A stretch of 64,000 nt of DNA. Source: Candidatus Methylomirabilota bacterium (GTDB lineage Bacteria; Methylomirabilota; Methylomirabilia; Methylomirabilales; Methylomirabilaceae). Below are positions 50,610 through 60,394 of the stretch, piece by piece (position 1 is the first letter of the stretch; every line of letters starts with the position of its first letter). The position numbers and the translations under genes were made by a program. The notes under the pieces are model-generated. The model did not search any database and was not told the DNA's origin. It saw nothing but the letters and a program-made list of their open reading frames with translations. The stretch lies in contig JACQQF010000044.1 of NCBI GenBank assembly GCA_016207095.1, positions 23,526 to 87,525 of the forward strand, written 5' to 3'.

Positions 50610-50915
50610 TGCCGGTCCGATTAACTTTGCCTATTGCCGTTCCAACCACTTACGCGAAAAAGGGCGAGGCCAAAGAAGGCGCTGGTTCTTCGCAGGACAC
50701 CTGGCGGCGATTAACCACAACAAGTTGGAACGGCACAAGCCGCGTTGCTGGCCCCCTGGGCGCTCCCTGCGATGTACCCGGAAGCGCACGTTGGGTACCC
50801 GCGAAGTGGGTGCGGCCCAGGGGTCCGCGCCTGCACCCACCTTCGGTGGGTTCCCGGCTCGTTTCTTGGCCCAGCATAGTGCGTACCAATTTGTGCCGAA
50901 ACGGTTGGAGCGGCA
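50610..50915 (+). repeat. Dispersed intergenic repeat, copy C, interrupted by a smaller element
   Basis: It starts on the base after the acyl-CoA dehydrogenase stop with TGCCGGTCCGATTAACTTTG. It is broken at about 50635-50735 by the 101-bp inverted-repeat element, then resumes and shares GTACCCGCGAAGTGGGTGC with copies A and B. The right end GTTGGAGCGGCA (50904-50915) is roughly the complement of the left end. Confidence 0.82.
50635..50735. mobile_element. 101-bp MITE-like element nested in repeat copy C
   Basis: TGCCGTTCCAAC at its left and GTTGGAACGGCA at its right are perfect 12-bp inverted repeats. The ends match the element at 7515-7622. The flanks rejoin as CGCCTA...GCCGCGTTGC, comparable to uninterrupted copy B, which shows it inserted into the older repeat. 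Confidence 0.75.
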
Positions 50916-50937
50916 CTCAGTGCAAGAGGGAGGGCGG

Positions 50938-51744
50938 ATGCCAGTGAACATCATCGTCTGTATCAAGCAGATCATCGATCCCGAGATCCCGGCCAGCCAG
51001 TTCAAGATTGATCCGGGAACCAAGCGCCAGGTCCAGGGCAGCCACTCACTGGTTATCAGCGCGTACGATCAGAACGCGATCGAGGTGGCAGTCCAGCTTA
51101 AGGAGAAGCATGGTGGCAAGGTGACCGCCGTCAGCGTGGGGGGTGCATCGGCTGCGACCGCGCTTAAGAGTGCCCTGTCGATGGGGGCCGATGAGGCCAT
51201 TCTGGTAGATGACCCTGCTATCGTGGCATCTGATCAACAGGGGATCGCCCACGTCTTGGCGACGGCGACCCAGAAGGTTGGTGTATTCGACCTGATCCTG
51301 ACGGGCTGCGTATCAGGAGATTGGGGTGACCGGGCCGTCCCGGCGTTCATGGCTGAAGAGTTGGGGATCGGATGTGTGGGCTTTGTTTCTCGGATCGAGG
51401 CGAAGGATGGGCAGGTGGTCCTTCGTCGAGTCGTAGAAGATGGCTACGAGCTGATCGAGGCGAAGACCCCTGTCCTCGTGAGCATCATTTCCGACGAGAC
51501 CAACACGCCGCGCTACCCGAAGCTGAAAGACATCATGGCCGCCGGCAAGAAGACGATCCCTGTATGGAAGGCGGCGGACTTGGGGGTTGACTCCGAGAGG
51601 ATTGGAGCCGCTGCAGCCAGGGCTCTCATCACGGATGTCTACCTGCCCGTCAAAGAGTCGAAATGTGAGATGATCGAGGGGGATACGCCGCAGGAGCAGG
51701 CGGTGAAGCTCGCGGCACGATTGCGCGAGTTGAAACTCATATAG
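50938..51744 (+). CDS. etfB: Electron transfer flavoprotein, beta subunit
   Basis: A 268-residue EtfB with NIIVCIKQIIDPE, ISAYDQNAIEVAVQLKE, the GADEAILVDDP block and RYPKLKDIMAA. With EtfA it carries electrons from acyl-CoA dehydrogenases. The ATG follows GGGAGGGCGG; the open frame further upstream runs through the repeat and is not coding. etfA starts ten bases after its stop. Confidence 0.94.
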   Translation: MPVNIIVCIKQIIDPEIPASQFKIDPGTKRQVQGSHSLVISAYDQNAIEVAVQLKEKHGGKVTAVSVGGASAATALKSALSMGADEAILVDDPAIVASDQQGIAHVLATATQKVGVFDLILTGCVSGDWGDRAVPAFMAEELGIGCVGFVSRIEAKDGQVVLRRVVEDGYELIEAKTPVLVSIISDETNTPRYPKLKDIMAAGKKTIPVWKAADLGVDSERIGAAAARALITDVYLPVKESKCEMIEGDTPQEQAVKLAARLRELKLI

Positions 51745-51754
51745 GGGGGGATCT

Positions 51755-52744
51755 ATGCCGGGAACATTGATCCTCGCAGTATCTGAAAACGCTGGACTGA
51801 CGCGAAATACACTGGAAGTGTTGGCGGGCGGGATAAAGCTGAAGGCGCTTCTGGGGGAGCCGGTCGGCGCGGCCATCTTGGGAAGAGAGCTTAGCGCGTA
51901 CGTTCCGCTCCTCTTCGCCTATGGCGCGGACCAGGTTTATCGCGCCGAACACCCATTGCTCGAACGATATCAAGGTGATGCCTACGCCAGTGTCATGCAT
52001 CAGATCTGCCAGCGCGCACAGCCGACCATGGTTTTCCTGGCAGGGGACTCCGTTGGACGAGAGCTCGGCCCACGCCTGGCGCACAGGCTGAAGGCTGGGT
52101 TTGTTGCGGACTTCGTCGATTTCGACCTGGATGCTGTATCGGGACAGCTCCAGTTCACGCGCCAGACTTACGGTGGCAAGGCGATGGCCGTCGTGCAGCC
52201 CAAGGCCTTTCCGGTCGTGGCAACCGCCAAGCTCCGGACGATGGAACCTCCCACGAAAGAGGAGGGCCGGACGGGCGAGGAGATCCGGGTTGAGGTCGCC
52301 CTGGAGGCGTCGAAACTCAGAACGCGCGTGCTTGAGAAGGTCCAGGAGGAGGTCGCTGGCGTCAAGCTGGAAGATGCAAAGATCGTGGTGAGCGGCGGGC
52401 GAGGGCTTCGCGGTCCGGAAGGATTCAAGGTTCTGGAACAGCTTGCCCAGGTACTGAAGGGTGCCGTCGGAGCTTCCAGGGCAGCGACCGATTCCGGTTG
52501 GGTCCCGCCCTCATGGCAGGTGGGGCAAACCGGCAAGAGTGTCAGCCCGGACCTCTATCTCGCCTTCGGCATTTCAGGAGCCACCCAGCACGTCGCAGGG
52601 ATCTCGGGCGCGAAGAATATCGTGGCGATCAACACCGACCCGGAAGCGCCCATCTACAAGGTCGCCCAGCTTGGCGTCGTAGGCGACTGGAAGGCAGTGG
52701 CGACAAAGCTGATCGAGAGCTGCAAGGAGCTAACGGGGAGATGA
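51755..52744 (+). CDS. etfA: Electron transfer flavoprotein, alpha subunit
   Basis: A 329-residue EtfA. The C-terminal FAD-binding part has [25 protein letters not shown], the [20 protein letters not shown] motif, [19 protein letters not shown] and DPEAPIY. The N-terminal half ([18 protein letters not shown]) is as usual. It forms the heterodimer with EtfB, passing electrons to the membrane Fe-S/heme oxidoreductase encoded next. Confidence 0.94.
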   Translation: MPGTLILAVSENAGLTRNTLEVLAGGIKLKALLGEPVGAAILGRELSAYVPLLFAYGADQVYRAEHPLLERYQGDAYASVMHQICQRAQPTMVFLAGDSVGRELGPRLAHRLKAGFVADFVDFDLDAVSGQLQFTRQTYGGKAMAVVQPKAFPVVATAKLRTMEPPTKEEGRTGEEIRVEVALEASKLRTRVLEKVQEEVAGVKLEDAKIVVSGGRGLRGPEGFKVLEQLAQVLKGAVGASRAATDSGWVPPSWQVGQTGKSVSPDLYLAFGISGATQHVAGISGAKNIVAINTDPEAPIYKVAQLGVVGDWKAVATKLIESCKELTGR

Positions 52745-52751
52745 ACAAGCT

Positions 52752-52830
52752 GTGCGAAGTGCGAAGTGCGAGGTGCGAAGGCTTGAACATGAGCCTTAGG
52801 TTCGCACCCCGCACCCCGGACCTCGCACCT
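52752..52830. repeat. GTGCGAAG short repeats forming a hairpin
   Basis: Units of GTGCGAAG/GTGCGAGG occur three to four times at 52752-52780 and their complement (CGCACCCCGCACC, CTCGCACC) at 52803-52830, with AAGGCT/AGCCTT closing the top. Related units occur at about 49423-49442. No T tract follows, so a terminator role is doubtful. Confidence 0.6.
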
Positions 52831-52841
52831 GGATTCGTGTG

Positions 52842-54815
52842 ATGAATCCATCGCGTGAAATATACTGGAACATCCCCGGCCACATCTTCCTCTATATCCT
52901 TTTCTTTCCGTTTCTCGTCGTGTTTCTGTACGGGATGTACCAGCAGGTCCGGCGGCTGTTGATGGGGCAGTCGGCAGCCGTCCTGGATCACATCTGGGAT
53001 CGTCTCAAAGGGTTCGCAGAGCACGCGGTTCTTCAGCGGCGGATCGCGCGCGACACCATCTCAGGGCTGTTACACCTCTCGATATCCTGGGGATTCGTCA
53101 TCCTCTTCATCGCCACGTGCCTCGTCGCCCTCCAGGACTACTTTGGCATCCCCACCCTCTATGGGAACTTCTACCTCTACTTCATGTCGCTGACGGTCGA
53201 TCTATTCGGGCTCGCTGCTATCGTGGGTGTTGGGATCGCATTGGTCCGCCGCTATGGCGCCAAGCCTGATCGGCTCCTCAAGCCGCGCTTAGCCGATAGC
53301 TATGGTCTTCTTCTTGCTTTGTTCCTTGTAATATTGCTCACCGGGTTCCTGATCGAAGGTCTTCGGATCGCGGCCACGAACGATCCATGGGGCCGCTGGT
53401 CACCGGGCGGTTGGCTGTCGTCGCTCCCGTTCGTCGGTATTGGTAGATCGCAGCTCGCCACTCTCCATCGCCTCCTCTGGTGGTTCCATGCTATCGTCGC
53501 GTTTGCCTTCATCGCCTACCTCCCATACAGCATCAGCCTGCATATGCTGGCCGCCCCCGCCAATATCTTGCTGAGAAGTCGCGAGCGATCGGGCGTCCTA
53601 CAGCCGATCGATCTGGAAAAGGCGGAGCGGTTCGGCGCCTCAACGATCGGCCAGTACACTTGGAAACATCTCCTGGATCTCGAGGCCTGTACCGAGTGCG
53701 GCCGCTGCCAGCAAGTCTGTCCCGCCTGGACGACAGGCAAGCCGCTGACCCCCAAAGGCGTCATCATCGACCTTCGGGATCACCTGCAGCTGGTTGCCGA
53801 GGGAGGAGATTCCAGAAAGATGGTCGGTGACGTGATCTCCCATGACGTCCTGTGGGCCTGCACCACCTGTGGCGCCTGTCACCAGGAGTGTCCGGTGTTC
53901 ATCGAGCCGATCCCGAAGATCGTTGAGATGCGCCGCCACCTGGTGATGGAAGAGGCCGATTTCCCAGAGACGATGCAACAGGCGCTGCGTAGCCTGGAGG
54001 AGCGGGGACATCCGTTCCGCGGCACGTCAGCCACCAGGACCGACTGGGCGAAAGGGCTCGGCGTCAAGACCGTGGCAAGCAACGGCCGGCCTGACGTTCT
54101 GTACTGGGTCGGATGCGCCGCGGCTTTCGACGAACGGAACCAAAAGGTGGCCGGTGCCCTGGCCAAGCTTCTGCAACGTGCGGGGGTGAATTTTTCCATC
54201 CTCGGTGAGGAGGAACGGTGTACGGGGGACCCGGCTCGGCGAATCGGGAATGAGTACCTCTTTCAGATGCTGGCCGGACAGAACATCACGACCCTCAATA
54301 CATACGGCATCAAGAAGATTGTGACCTCGTGTCCGCACTGCTTTAACACGATCAGGAACGAATACCCTAAACTGGGCGGCACGTATGAGGTTGTTCACCA
54401 TACCGAGCTGCTGGCCGATCTGGCACAACAGGGGCGGCTGCACCCACAACGGCCGATGCATGGGATTGCCACGTTCCATGACCCCTGCTATCTTGGGCGG
54501 CACAATGGTGTCTACGATTCGCCCAGGCGGCTGCTCGGCGCGATCCCCGGACTGCAGGTGAAGGAGATGGACCGGTGCCGGGAACGTGGCTTCTGTTGTG
54601 GCGCTGGCGGCGGGCTGATGTGGTCCGAGGAGAAGATCGGCAAGCGCGTGAGCTGGGAGCGGACCGAAGAGGCTCTGGCGCTTCAGCCGCAGGTGCTCGC
54701 GAGCGCCTGCCCATTTTGCCTGATCATGTTCGAGGATGCGATCAAGGTCAAAGGGGCGAATGAGACGACGAAACCCCTTGACGTGGCAGAGGTGATCGCG
54801 CAAAGTGTCTCGTAG
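52842..54815 (+). CDS. Membrane ETF:quinone oxidoreductase with heme-b and Fe-S domains (EMO type)
   Basis: A 657-residue protein. The N-terminal ~250 residues hold five or six hydrophobic segments of the NarI-like heme b fold. Two [4Fe-4S] motifs follow, CTECGRCQQVCP and CTTCGACHQECP, and then two CCG domains (CPHCFNTIRNEYP, HDPCYLGRHNGVYD, GFCCGAGGGLMW). Proteins of this layout beside etfBA oxidise ETF and reduce (mena)quinone, replacing the soluble-type ETF-QO. ATG 52842 is preferred to the adjacent GTG. Confidence 0.87.
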   Translation: MNPSREIYWNIPGHIFLYILFFPFLVVFLYGMYQQVRRLLMGQSAAVLDHIWDRLKGFAEHAVLQRRIARDTISGLLHLSISWGFVILFIATCLVALQDYFGIPTLYGNFYLYFMSLTVDLFGLAAIVGVGIALVRRYGAKPDRLLKPRLADSYGLLLALFLVILLTGFLIEGLRIAATNDPWGRWSPGGWLSSLPFVGIGRSQLATLHRLLWWFHAIVAFAFIAYLPYSISLHMLAAPANILLRSRERSGVLQPIDLEKAERFGASTIGQYTWKHLLDLEACTECGRCQQVCPAWTTGKPLTPKGVIIDLRDHLQLVAEGGDSRKMVGDVISHDVLWACTTCGACHQECPVFIEPIPKIVEMRRHLVMEEADFPETMQQALRSLEERGHPFRGTSATRTDWAKGLGVKTVASNGRPDVLYWVGCAAAFDERNQKVAGALAKLLQRAGVNFSILGEEERCTGDPARRIGNEYLFQMLAGQNITTLNTYGIKKIVTSCPHCFNTIRNEYPKLGGTYEVVHHTELLADLAQQGRLHPQRPMHGIATFHDPCYLGRHNGVYDSPRRLLGAIPGLQVKEMDRCRERGFCCGAGGGLMWSEEKIGKRVSWERTEEALALQPQVLASACPFCLIMFEDAIKVKGANETTKPLDVAEVIAQSVS

Positions 54816-54863
54816 CTCTTTGAATTCAAGCGAGGGCGGCGAGCCATTCGCAGGGCAGAGGTG

Positions 54864-56564
54864 ATGGAGATGCACGAGAAGAGAGACATCAAGCGGATCG
54901 AACAAGAGAAGGAGCGGTGGGAGGCCGAGACCCTTAAGCCGACCCTCAAGAACGCGCCCGAGCGAGCAGAGCGCTTCACATCGGTCTCCATGGCCCCGGT
55001 CGAGCGGCTCTACACCCCTGCGGATCTGCCCGACCGGGACTTCATGAAAGACCTCGGATTTCCCGGCGAGTATCCCTACACGCGGGGAGTTCACCCGACG
55101 ATGTACCGGGCCAAGCTCTGGACGATGCGGATGTTCGCCGGCTACGGCACCGCCATCGAGACGAACCGGCGGTTCAAGTACCTGTTGCAGCAAGGACAGA
55201 TGGGGCTCTCCACGGCCTTCGACCTGCCGACGCTGATGGGATACGACTCCGACCACCCGTTCGCTGCCGGGGAGGTCGGCAAGTGCGGGGTCGCCATCGA
55301 CTCGCTGGCCGACATGGAGGTTCTGTTCGACGGCATCCCGCTCGGTGAGGTAACGACCTCGATGACGATCACGTCGCCGGCCTCTGTTCTCTGGGCGATG
55401 TATATCGCCGTCTGCGAGAAGCAAGGCGTGCCGTATCACCGGATCGGCGGCACCATCCAGAACGACATCCTGAAGGAGTACATCGCCCAAAAGGAATACA
55501 TCTATCCGATCGAACCGTCGGTGCGGCTGGTGACCGACACGGTCCTGTTCGGCGCGCATCATCTGCCGCGATGGAACACCATCAGCATCAGCGGCTATCA
55601 TATCCGTGAGGCCGGGGCCACCGCATTACAGGAGCTGGCGTTCACGCTGGCCGATGGCATGCTGTATGTGGAGGAGGCGATCAAAGCGGGCCTGGAGGTT
55701 GACGCATTCGCGCCACGCCTCTCCTTCTTCTTCGACTGCCACAATGACCTGTTCGAAGAGGTCGCCAAATTCCGCGCGGCCCGGCGGCTCTGGGCCCGCA
55801 TCGTGCGCGAGAAGTTCGAAGCGAAGGACCCTCGCTCGTGGCTGCTCAGGACCCACGCGCAGACGGCCGGCGTCGCCCTGACCGCCCAGCAGCCCCACAA
55901 CAACATCGCCCGGGTGGCGATCCAGGCGCTCGCCGGCGTCTTGGGCGGAACCCAGTCGCTCCACACCAACGCCATGGACGAGGCGATGGCGTTGCCTACA
56001 GAGGGGGCGGCTACCATCGCGCTTCGGACTCAGCAGATCATTGCTTACGAGAGCGGGGTGACCAACACGGTGGATCCGCTTGCCGGCTCGTACTATGTCG
56101 AGGCCTTGACGAATCAGATGGAGGAAGGGGCCTGGGAATACTTTAGGAGAATCGAGGACCTTGGCGGAATGATCCGGGCCATCGAAAAAGGGTTCCCCCA
56201 GCGGGAGATCGCTGATGCCGCCTACGCCTATCAGCAGGCGATCGAGCGCGAGGACAAGATCATCGTCGGGGTGAATCGGTTCACGGAAAAGGAGGAACAT
56301 CAGATTCCCCTCCTCAGCATCGACCGTGCGGCCGAGGGACGGCAGATCGACCGGTTGCGAGAGCTTCGCCGCTCGCGGGACAAGGACCTGGTGGTGCGGT
56401 CGCTCGACGCCCTGCGCCAGGCGGCAGTCGGGAAAGACCTGTGGGGCAAGGACCTGCTGATGCCGAAGATTCTCGACGCGGTTCGGGCCTACGCGACCCA
56501 GGGCGAAATCATGGACGTCTTTCGAGAGGTCTGGGGCGAATACACCGAGCCGAGCATCATTTGA
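54864..56564 (+). CDS. B12-dependent acyl-CoA mutase, large subunit (isobutyryl-CoA-mutase-like residues)
   Basis: A 566-residue TIM-barrel mutase subunit: [47 protein letters not shown] and [21 protein letters not shown]. Two residues that sort mutases by substrate stand out. Where methylmalonyl-CoA mutase has Tyr89 it has Phe91 (RMFAGYG), and where that enzyme has the carboxylate-binding Arg207 it has Gln209 (KEYIAQKEY). Phe/Gln is the isobutyryl-CoA mutase pair. It lacks the B12 domain, which is encoded separately downstream. The substrate is inferred from these residues; a general annotation would say methylmalonyl-CoA mutase. Confidence 0.85.
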   Translation: MEMHEKRDIKRIEQEKERWEAETLKPTLKNAPERAERFTSVSMAPVERLYTPADLPDRDFMKDLGFPGEYPYTRGVHPTMYRAKLWTMRMFAGYGTAIETNRRFKYLLQQGQMGLSTAFDLPTLMGYDSDHPFAAGEVGKCGVAIDSLADMEVLFDGIPLGEVTTSMTITSPASVLWAMYIAVCEKQGVPYHRIGGTIQNDILKEYIAQKEYIYPIEPSVRLVTDTVLFGAHHLPRWNTISISGYHIREAGATALQELAFTLADGMLYVEEAIKAGLEVDAFAPRLSFFFDCHNDLFEEVAKFRAARRLWARIVREKFEAKDPRSWLLRTHAQTAGVALTAQQPHNNIARVAIQALAGVLGGTQSLHTNAMDEAMALPTEGAATIALRTQQIIAYESGVTNTVDPLAGSYYVEALTNQMEEGAWEYFRRIEDLGGMIRAIEKGFPQREIADAAYAYQQAIEREDKIIVGVNRFTEKEEHQIPLLSIDRAAEGRQIDRLRELRRSRDKDLVVRSLDALRQAAVGKDLWGKDLLMPKILDAVRAYATQGEIMDVFREVWGEYTEPSII

Positions 56565-56678
56565 TTCATACGCGTTAAGCAAGCTGTCATTGTGAGGGAA
56601 CGGGGCGACCCCTTCGGGTTTCCTCAGGGCAGGCTGCGCAACCTCAAATCATGTGAAAGCATTTGGCAGGAGCGTGAT

Positions 56679-57092
56679 ATGACAACACAAGTAGAGCAGA
56701 AGATTCGAGTCTTGATCGCGAAGCCAGGTCTCGACGGGCACGATCGTGGTGCCAAGGTGATCGCCAGGGCGTTCCGCGATGCGGGGATGGAAGTGATTTA
56801 CACGGGCCTTCGGCAGACGCCGGAGATGATCGCAAGCGCCGCCATCCAGGAGGATGTCGATGCCATCGGGCTGTCGTGTCTCTCCGGGGCTCACATGTAT
56901 CTATTCCCCAGAGTCATGGAGTTACTTAGGGAGCGTGGGGCGGATGACATCGTCGTCTTCGGCGGCGGCACGATTCCGGATGAGGATATCCAAAAATTGA
57001 AAGCGGCCGGGATTGCCGCGGTGTTTACACCCGGCGCTACGACCGGTGAAGCGATCGAATTTGTAAGAACTAACGTAAGGAAGACAGTATAA
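56679..57092 (+). CDS. B12-binding small subunit of the acyl-CoA mutase
   Basis: A 137-residue cobalamin-binding domain with the base-off/His-on motif DGHDRG and blocks [16 protein letters not shown] and [11 protein letters not shown] and [11 protein letters not shown]. It pairs with the large subunit encoded 114 bases upstream. The ATG follows GGCAGGAG. The gap between the subunit genes holds a TCATTGTGAGGG repeat half. Confidence 0.93.
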   Translation: MTTQVEQKIRVLIAKPGLDGHDRGAKVIARAFRDAGMEVIYTGLRQTPEMIASAAIQEDVDAIGLSCLSGAHMYLFPRVMELLRERGADDIVVFGGGTIPDEDIQKLKAAGIAAVFTPGATTGEAIEFVRTNVRKTV

Positions 57093-57195
57093 TATAAATA
57101 GATAGTTGAAGACTATTCATAAGAATATCCTTTAAGGACTTCTAGAGACACCTTCACAGTATACAGGATAGAAGATAGAAGAAGGAATAGGTGCG

Positions 57196-58347
57196 ATGGA
57201 TTTTGAGTTGAGCGAGGAACAGAAGGCGATTCAGACGATGGTCCGGGAGTTTGCCGAACGGGAGATCGCGCCGGTCGCGCAAGAACTCGATGAGCGAGAG
57301 GAGTTCCCGGCTGACATCGTTCGGAAGCTCGCAGACCTCGGCTTGATGGGGATCCTCTTTCCCAAGGAGTATGGGGGCGCCGCGATGGATTATATCAGTT
57401 ACGCCCTGATCCTTGAGGAGCTGGGACGGTACGACGCCTCGGTCGCCTTGACCGTGGAGTCGCATAACTCGCTCTGCAGCAACCATATTTACCTCGCCGG
57501 GACCGAAGCTCAGAGAAGAAAATACCTTCCTCAGTTGGCGAGTGGGAAGGTCCTTGGCGCTTGGGGGTTGACCGAGCCGGCGTCGGGGAGCGATGCGGCC
57601 GGGATGCAAACCACCGCCACTCTCGATGGAGTTCACTGGGTGTTGAACGGCACGAAGAATTTCATCACCCAGGGGAGCGTAGCGGGTATTTATGTCATCA
57701 TGGCGATCACGGATCGCTCCAAGCGTGAGAAGGGAATCTCCGCCTTTATCCTCGAGAAAGGAACGCCAGGGTTCCGGGCCGGCCGGAAGGAGCACAAGAT
57801 GGGGTTTCGGGCCAGCGACACGGCACAGCTGATCTTTGAGGGGGCGCGCATCCCCAAGGAGAATCTGCTGGGTGAGTTGAACCACGGCTTCATCGACACC
57901 TTGATGATCCTGGATGCAGGGCGCATCGGCATGGCCGCCCTCAGCATTGGGATTGCCCGCGGCGCACTGGAGGAAAGCCTGAAATACGCGAAGGAGCGGC
58001 AGGCATTCGGCCAGCCGATCGCCAACTACCAGGCCATTCAGTGGAAATTGGCCGACATGGCCACCGAGATCGACGCGGCTCGGCTGTTGGCCTTGCAGGC
58101 GGCTGATTTAAGAGATCGAGGCCAACCGTTTACCAAAGAGGCCGCCTATGGAAAGCTTTTCGCTTCGGAAATCGCCATGAAGGCGGCCAGCGAGGCGGTT
58201 CAGATCCACGGCGGCTACGGCTACATCAAGGAGTTTCCGGTCGAGCGCTATTTCCGCGACGCCAAGTTCTGCGCCATTGGAGAAGGGACCTCGGAAATCC
58301 AGAGACTGATCATCGCTCGGCAACTCCTGGGCAGGTCTTACATATAG
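57196..58347 (+). CDS. Acyl-CoA dehydrogenase (second)
   Basis: A 383-residue enzyme with LGAWGLTEPASGSDAAGM, WVLNGTKNFITQGS, QIHGGYGYIKEF and the catalytic glutamate in AIGEGTSEIQRL. It is about half identical by eye to the one at 49470, so the two probably act on different acyl-CoAs. The 103 bases before it are strikingly AT-rich with an ATAGTTGAAGACTAT hairpin. Confidence 0.92.
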   Translation: MDFELSEEQKAIQTMVREFAEREIAPVAQELDEREEFPADIVRKLADLGLMGILFPKEYGGAAMDYISYALILEELGRYDASVALTVESHNSLCSNHIYLAGTEAQRRKYLPQLASGKVLGAWGLTEPASGSDAAGMQTTATLDGVHWVLNGTKNFITQGSVAGIYVIMAITDRSKREKGISAFILEKGTPGFRAGRKEHKMGFRASDTAQLIFEGARIPKENLLGELNHGFIDTLMILDAGRIGMAALSIGIARGALEESLKYAKERQAFGQPIANYQAIQWKLADMATEIDAARLLALQAADLRDRGQPFTKEAAYGKLFASEIAMKAASEAVQIHGGYGYIKEFPVERYFRDAKFCAIGEGTSEIQRLIIARQLLGRSYI

Positions 58348-58471
58348 GCTCGAAGTGTAGAGCTGGTCTTCTCCCGGAAGAACCTTCCCCCTCTATTTTG
58401 CTGGACTTCGCCGCCTGCCTGTGATAATTTTCCCTCCCGCAAACACTGTTTGAAACTCGTCACGAGGGCTC

Positions 58472-59410
58472 ATGGAACTCACGCGCAAAATCCTCGAAGG
58501 CGATGTTCGTGCAGCCGCCCGCCTTATGACCATGATTGAAAATGGTGCCTCCGAGGCAAGGGCCGCCCTCAAGTCTCTCTACCCCCACACCGGCTCAGGC
58601 TATATCATCGGGATTACCGGCCCGCCAGGCTCAGGAAAGAGCACCCTGACCGACGAGCTCACAGATGAGCTACGAAAACGGCGGAAAACGGTGGGGATTG
58701 TAGCCGTTGATCCGACCAGCCCCTTCACCGGCGGCGCGATCCTTGCCGATCGGATACGCATGCAGCGCCATAGCCTTGATGCTGATGTCTTCATCCGTAG
58801 CATGGCGACGAGGGGCCATCTGGGTGGGCTGGCCCGGGCCACCAACGATATAGTGGATGTCATGGATGCGGCAGGCAAAGAAGTGATCTTGATCGAGACG
58901 GTCGGGGTGGGCCAGGACGAGGTAGAGGTGGTGGGAACCGCTCATACCTGCGTGGTGGTGTCGGTCCCCGGGCTGGGCGACGAAGTGCAGGCGATCAAGG
59001 CTGGCATCCTGGAGATAGGTGACATCTTCGTCGTGAACAAGGCAGACCGAGAGGGCGCCAACCGGACCGCCACCGAGCTAGAGATGATGCTGCACATGGC
59101 CCCGGACACGGGGGGATGGTTGCCGAAGGTCTACAAGACCGTTGCCACGAAGGGGAAAGGGATCGTGGAACTAGTGGATGCGATCTTCGAGCACAAGGCG
59201 TTCTTGGATGAGCGCGATCTGCGAAAGAAAAAGGGGCGCGAACGAAGCGAGCGAGCGTTCCTGACGTTGCTCCAGGAGACGCTCGCGGCCAGGACCATCG
59301 AGCGGTTCAAGCGGAACGGCAGCATGAAGGAGCTGATCGAGCGAATCGCCGATCGGGAGCTTGACCCGTACACGGCAGTGGAGGAAGTGCTCGAAAGCAT
59401 CGGGCTGTAG
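58472..59410 (+). CDS. meaB: MeaB/ArgK-type GTPase chaperone of the B12 mutase
   Basis: A 312-residue G3E GTPase with Walker A GPPGSGKST (50-58), VDPTSPFTGGAILADRIRM, RSMATRGHLGG, ETVGVGQDEVEV and NKADREGAN. MeaB loads adenosylcobalamin and protects the mutase from inactivation, which fits the mutase subunits nearby. A TGATAAT box about 45 bases upstream could be its own promoter, with only a poor -35. Confidence 0.93.
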   Translation: MELTRKILEGDVRAAARLMTMIENGASEARAALKSLYPHTGSGYIIGITGPPGSGKSTLTDELTDELRKRRKTVGIVAVDPTSPFTGGAILADRIRMQRHSLDADVFIRSMATRGHLGGLARATNDIVDVMDAAGKEVILIETVGVGQDEVEVVGTAHTCVVVSVPGLGDEVQAIKAGILEIGDIFVVNKADREGANRTATELEMMLHMAPDTGGWLPKVYKTVATKGKGIVELVDAIFEHKAFLDERDLRKKKGRERSERAFLTLLQETLAARTIERFKRNGSMKELIERIADRELDPYTAVEEVLESIGL

Positions 59411-59422
59411 AGGGTAGCGCTC

Positions 59423-60394
59423 ATGGATGTCTTGCAGGCGGGGGTGGGGGAGTTCACGGTTGAGGATCCCGACGAGCTCCGCGCCTTCATGAGAACCGAG
59501 AAGCGGCGGGAGATGGTGGACAAGGTCATGCCCGAAGCTGAAGCGGTCCGCCGCTATATAAAGGACGGCGATTACGTCAGCTTTGACTTTTCTTCCTTCA
59601 CCCGCGGTCCGGCCTCCCTTGTCCGGGAGATTATCCGCCAACGAAGGCAGAACCTCTGGTTCGCTGCGAAGTTCACCCTTATGGAGAGTACGCTGCTGGC
59701 AGCCTCAGGCTGCTTGCGAGGGATCGATGTCGGATTCCTGGGACTAGGTAGTCTCATCGGCAAAGCGGTGGAGGAGGGGAGGATCAAAGTCACCGAGTGG
59801 ACCAACGGCACCCTGACGCTGCGCCACCTGGCCGGGGCGATGGGGGTGCCGTTTCTGCCGAGCCGAAATCTGCTGGCTACCGACACACTGACCTATTCCG
59901 GCGCCAAGGTCGTTCAGGATCCATTCACCAGAAGGCCGATCGCGCTGGTCCCTGCTGTCAACCCCGACGTCGGCCTGGTGCATGTCCATCAATGTGACAT
60001 CTATGGCAACGCCCGCTGCTTTGGCCCCGGGGTCTCGCCGCTGGAGACCGCGATGGCCTCCAAACGGACCATCATCTCAACCGAAGAGATCATTACCACC
60101 GACGATATCCGGAAGGAGCCATCGAAAACGACCATTCCGTACTATCTGGTAGATGCTGTTGTCTATGCTCCATTTGGCTGCCTGCCGGGCGGGGCGCAGG
60201 GAGTGTACGAGATGGATACGGAACACTTCCTGGAGTACATGGCCGCCTCTGGGGATGAGCAGAAGATGGTTGCGTATCTCGATAGGTATATCCACAGTGT
60301 CTCGTGCCACGAGGAGTTTTTGGAGAAGCGCGTGGGGGTGACGAAGCTCATGGACCTCAAGCGACAGGCGACGATCAAAGAGGGGTATCATTGA
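59423..60394 (+). CDS. CoA-transferase family subunit A (glutaconate CoA-transferase type)
   Basis: A 323-residue class I CoA-transferase alpha subunit: IKDGDYVSFDFSSFTRGPAS, FLPSRNLLATDTLTYSGAKV, VHVHQCDIYGNARCFGPGVS and ISTEEIITTDDIRKEPSKT. It is 12 bases behind meaB. It forms a heteromer with the next gene's product. The partner keeps the catalytic glutamate, so true CoA transfer is more likely than the IpdAB-type hydrolytic ring opening. Confidence 0.85.
   Translation: MDVLQAGVGEFTVEDPDELRAFMRTEKRREMVDKVMPEAEAVRRYIKDGDYVSFDFSSFTRGPASLVREIIRQRRQNLWFAAKFTLMESTLLAASGCLRGIDVGFLGLGSLIGKAVEEGRIKVTEWTNGTLTLRHLAGAMGVPFLPSRNLLATDTLTYSGAKVVQDPFTRRPIALVPAVNPDVGLVHVHQCDIYGNARCFGPGVSPLETAMASKRTIISTEEIITTDDIRKEPSKTTIPYYLVDAVVYAPFGCLPGGAQGVYEMDTEHFLEYMAASGDEQKMVAYLDRYIHSVSCHEEFLEKRVGVTKLMDLKRQATIKEGYH

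Noticed and set aside
54027..55601. A 524-residue open frame on the minus strand
   Set aside because: Antisense to the ETF oxidoreductase and mutase genes, both with clear motifs.
54864..56564. Plain methylmalonyl-CoA mutase
   Set aside because: Family membership is right, but the carboxylate-binding arginine is glutamine and the specificity tyrosine is phenylalanine.
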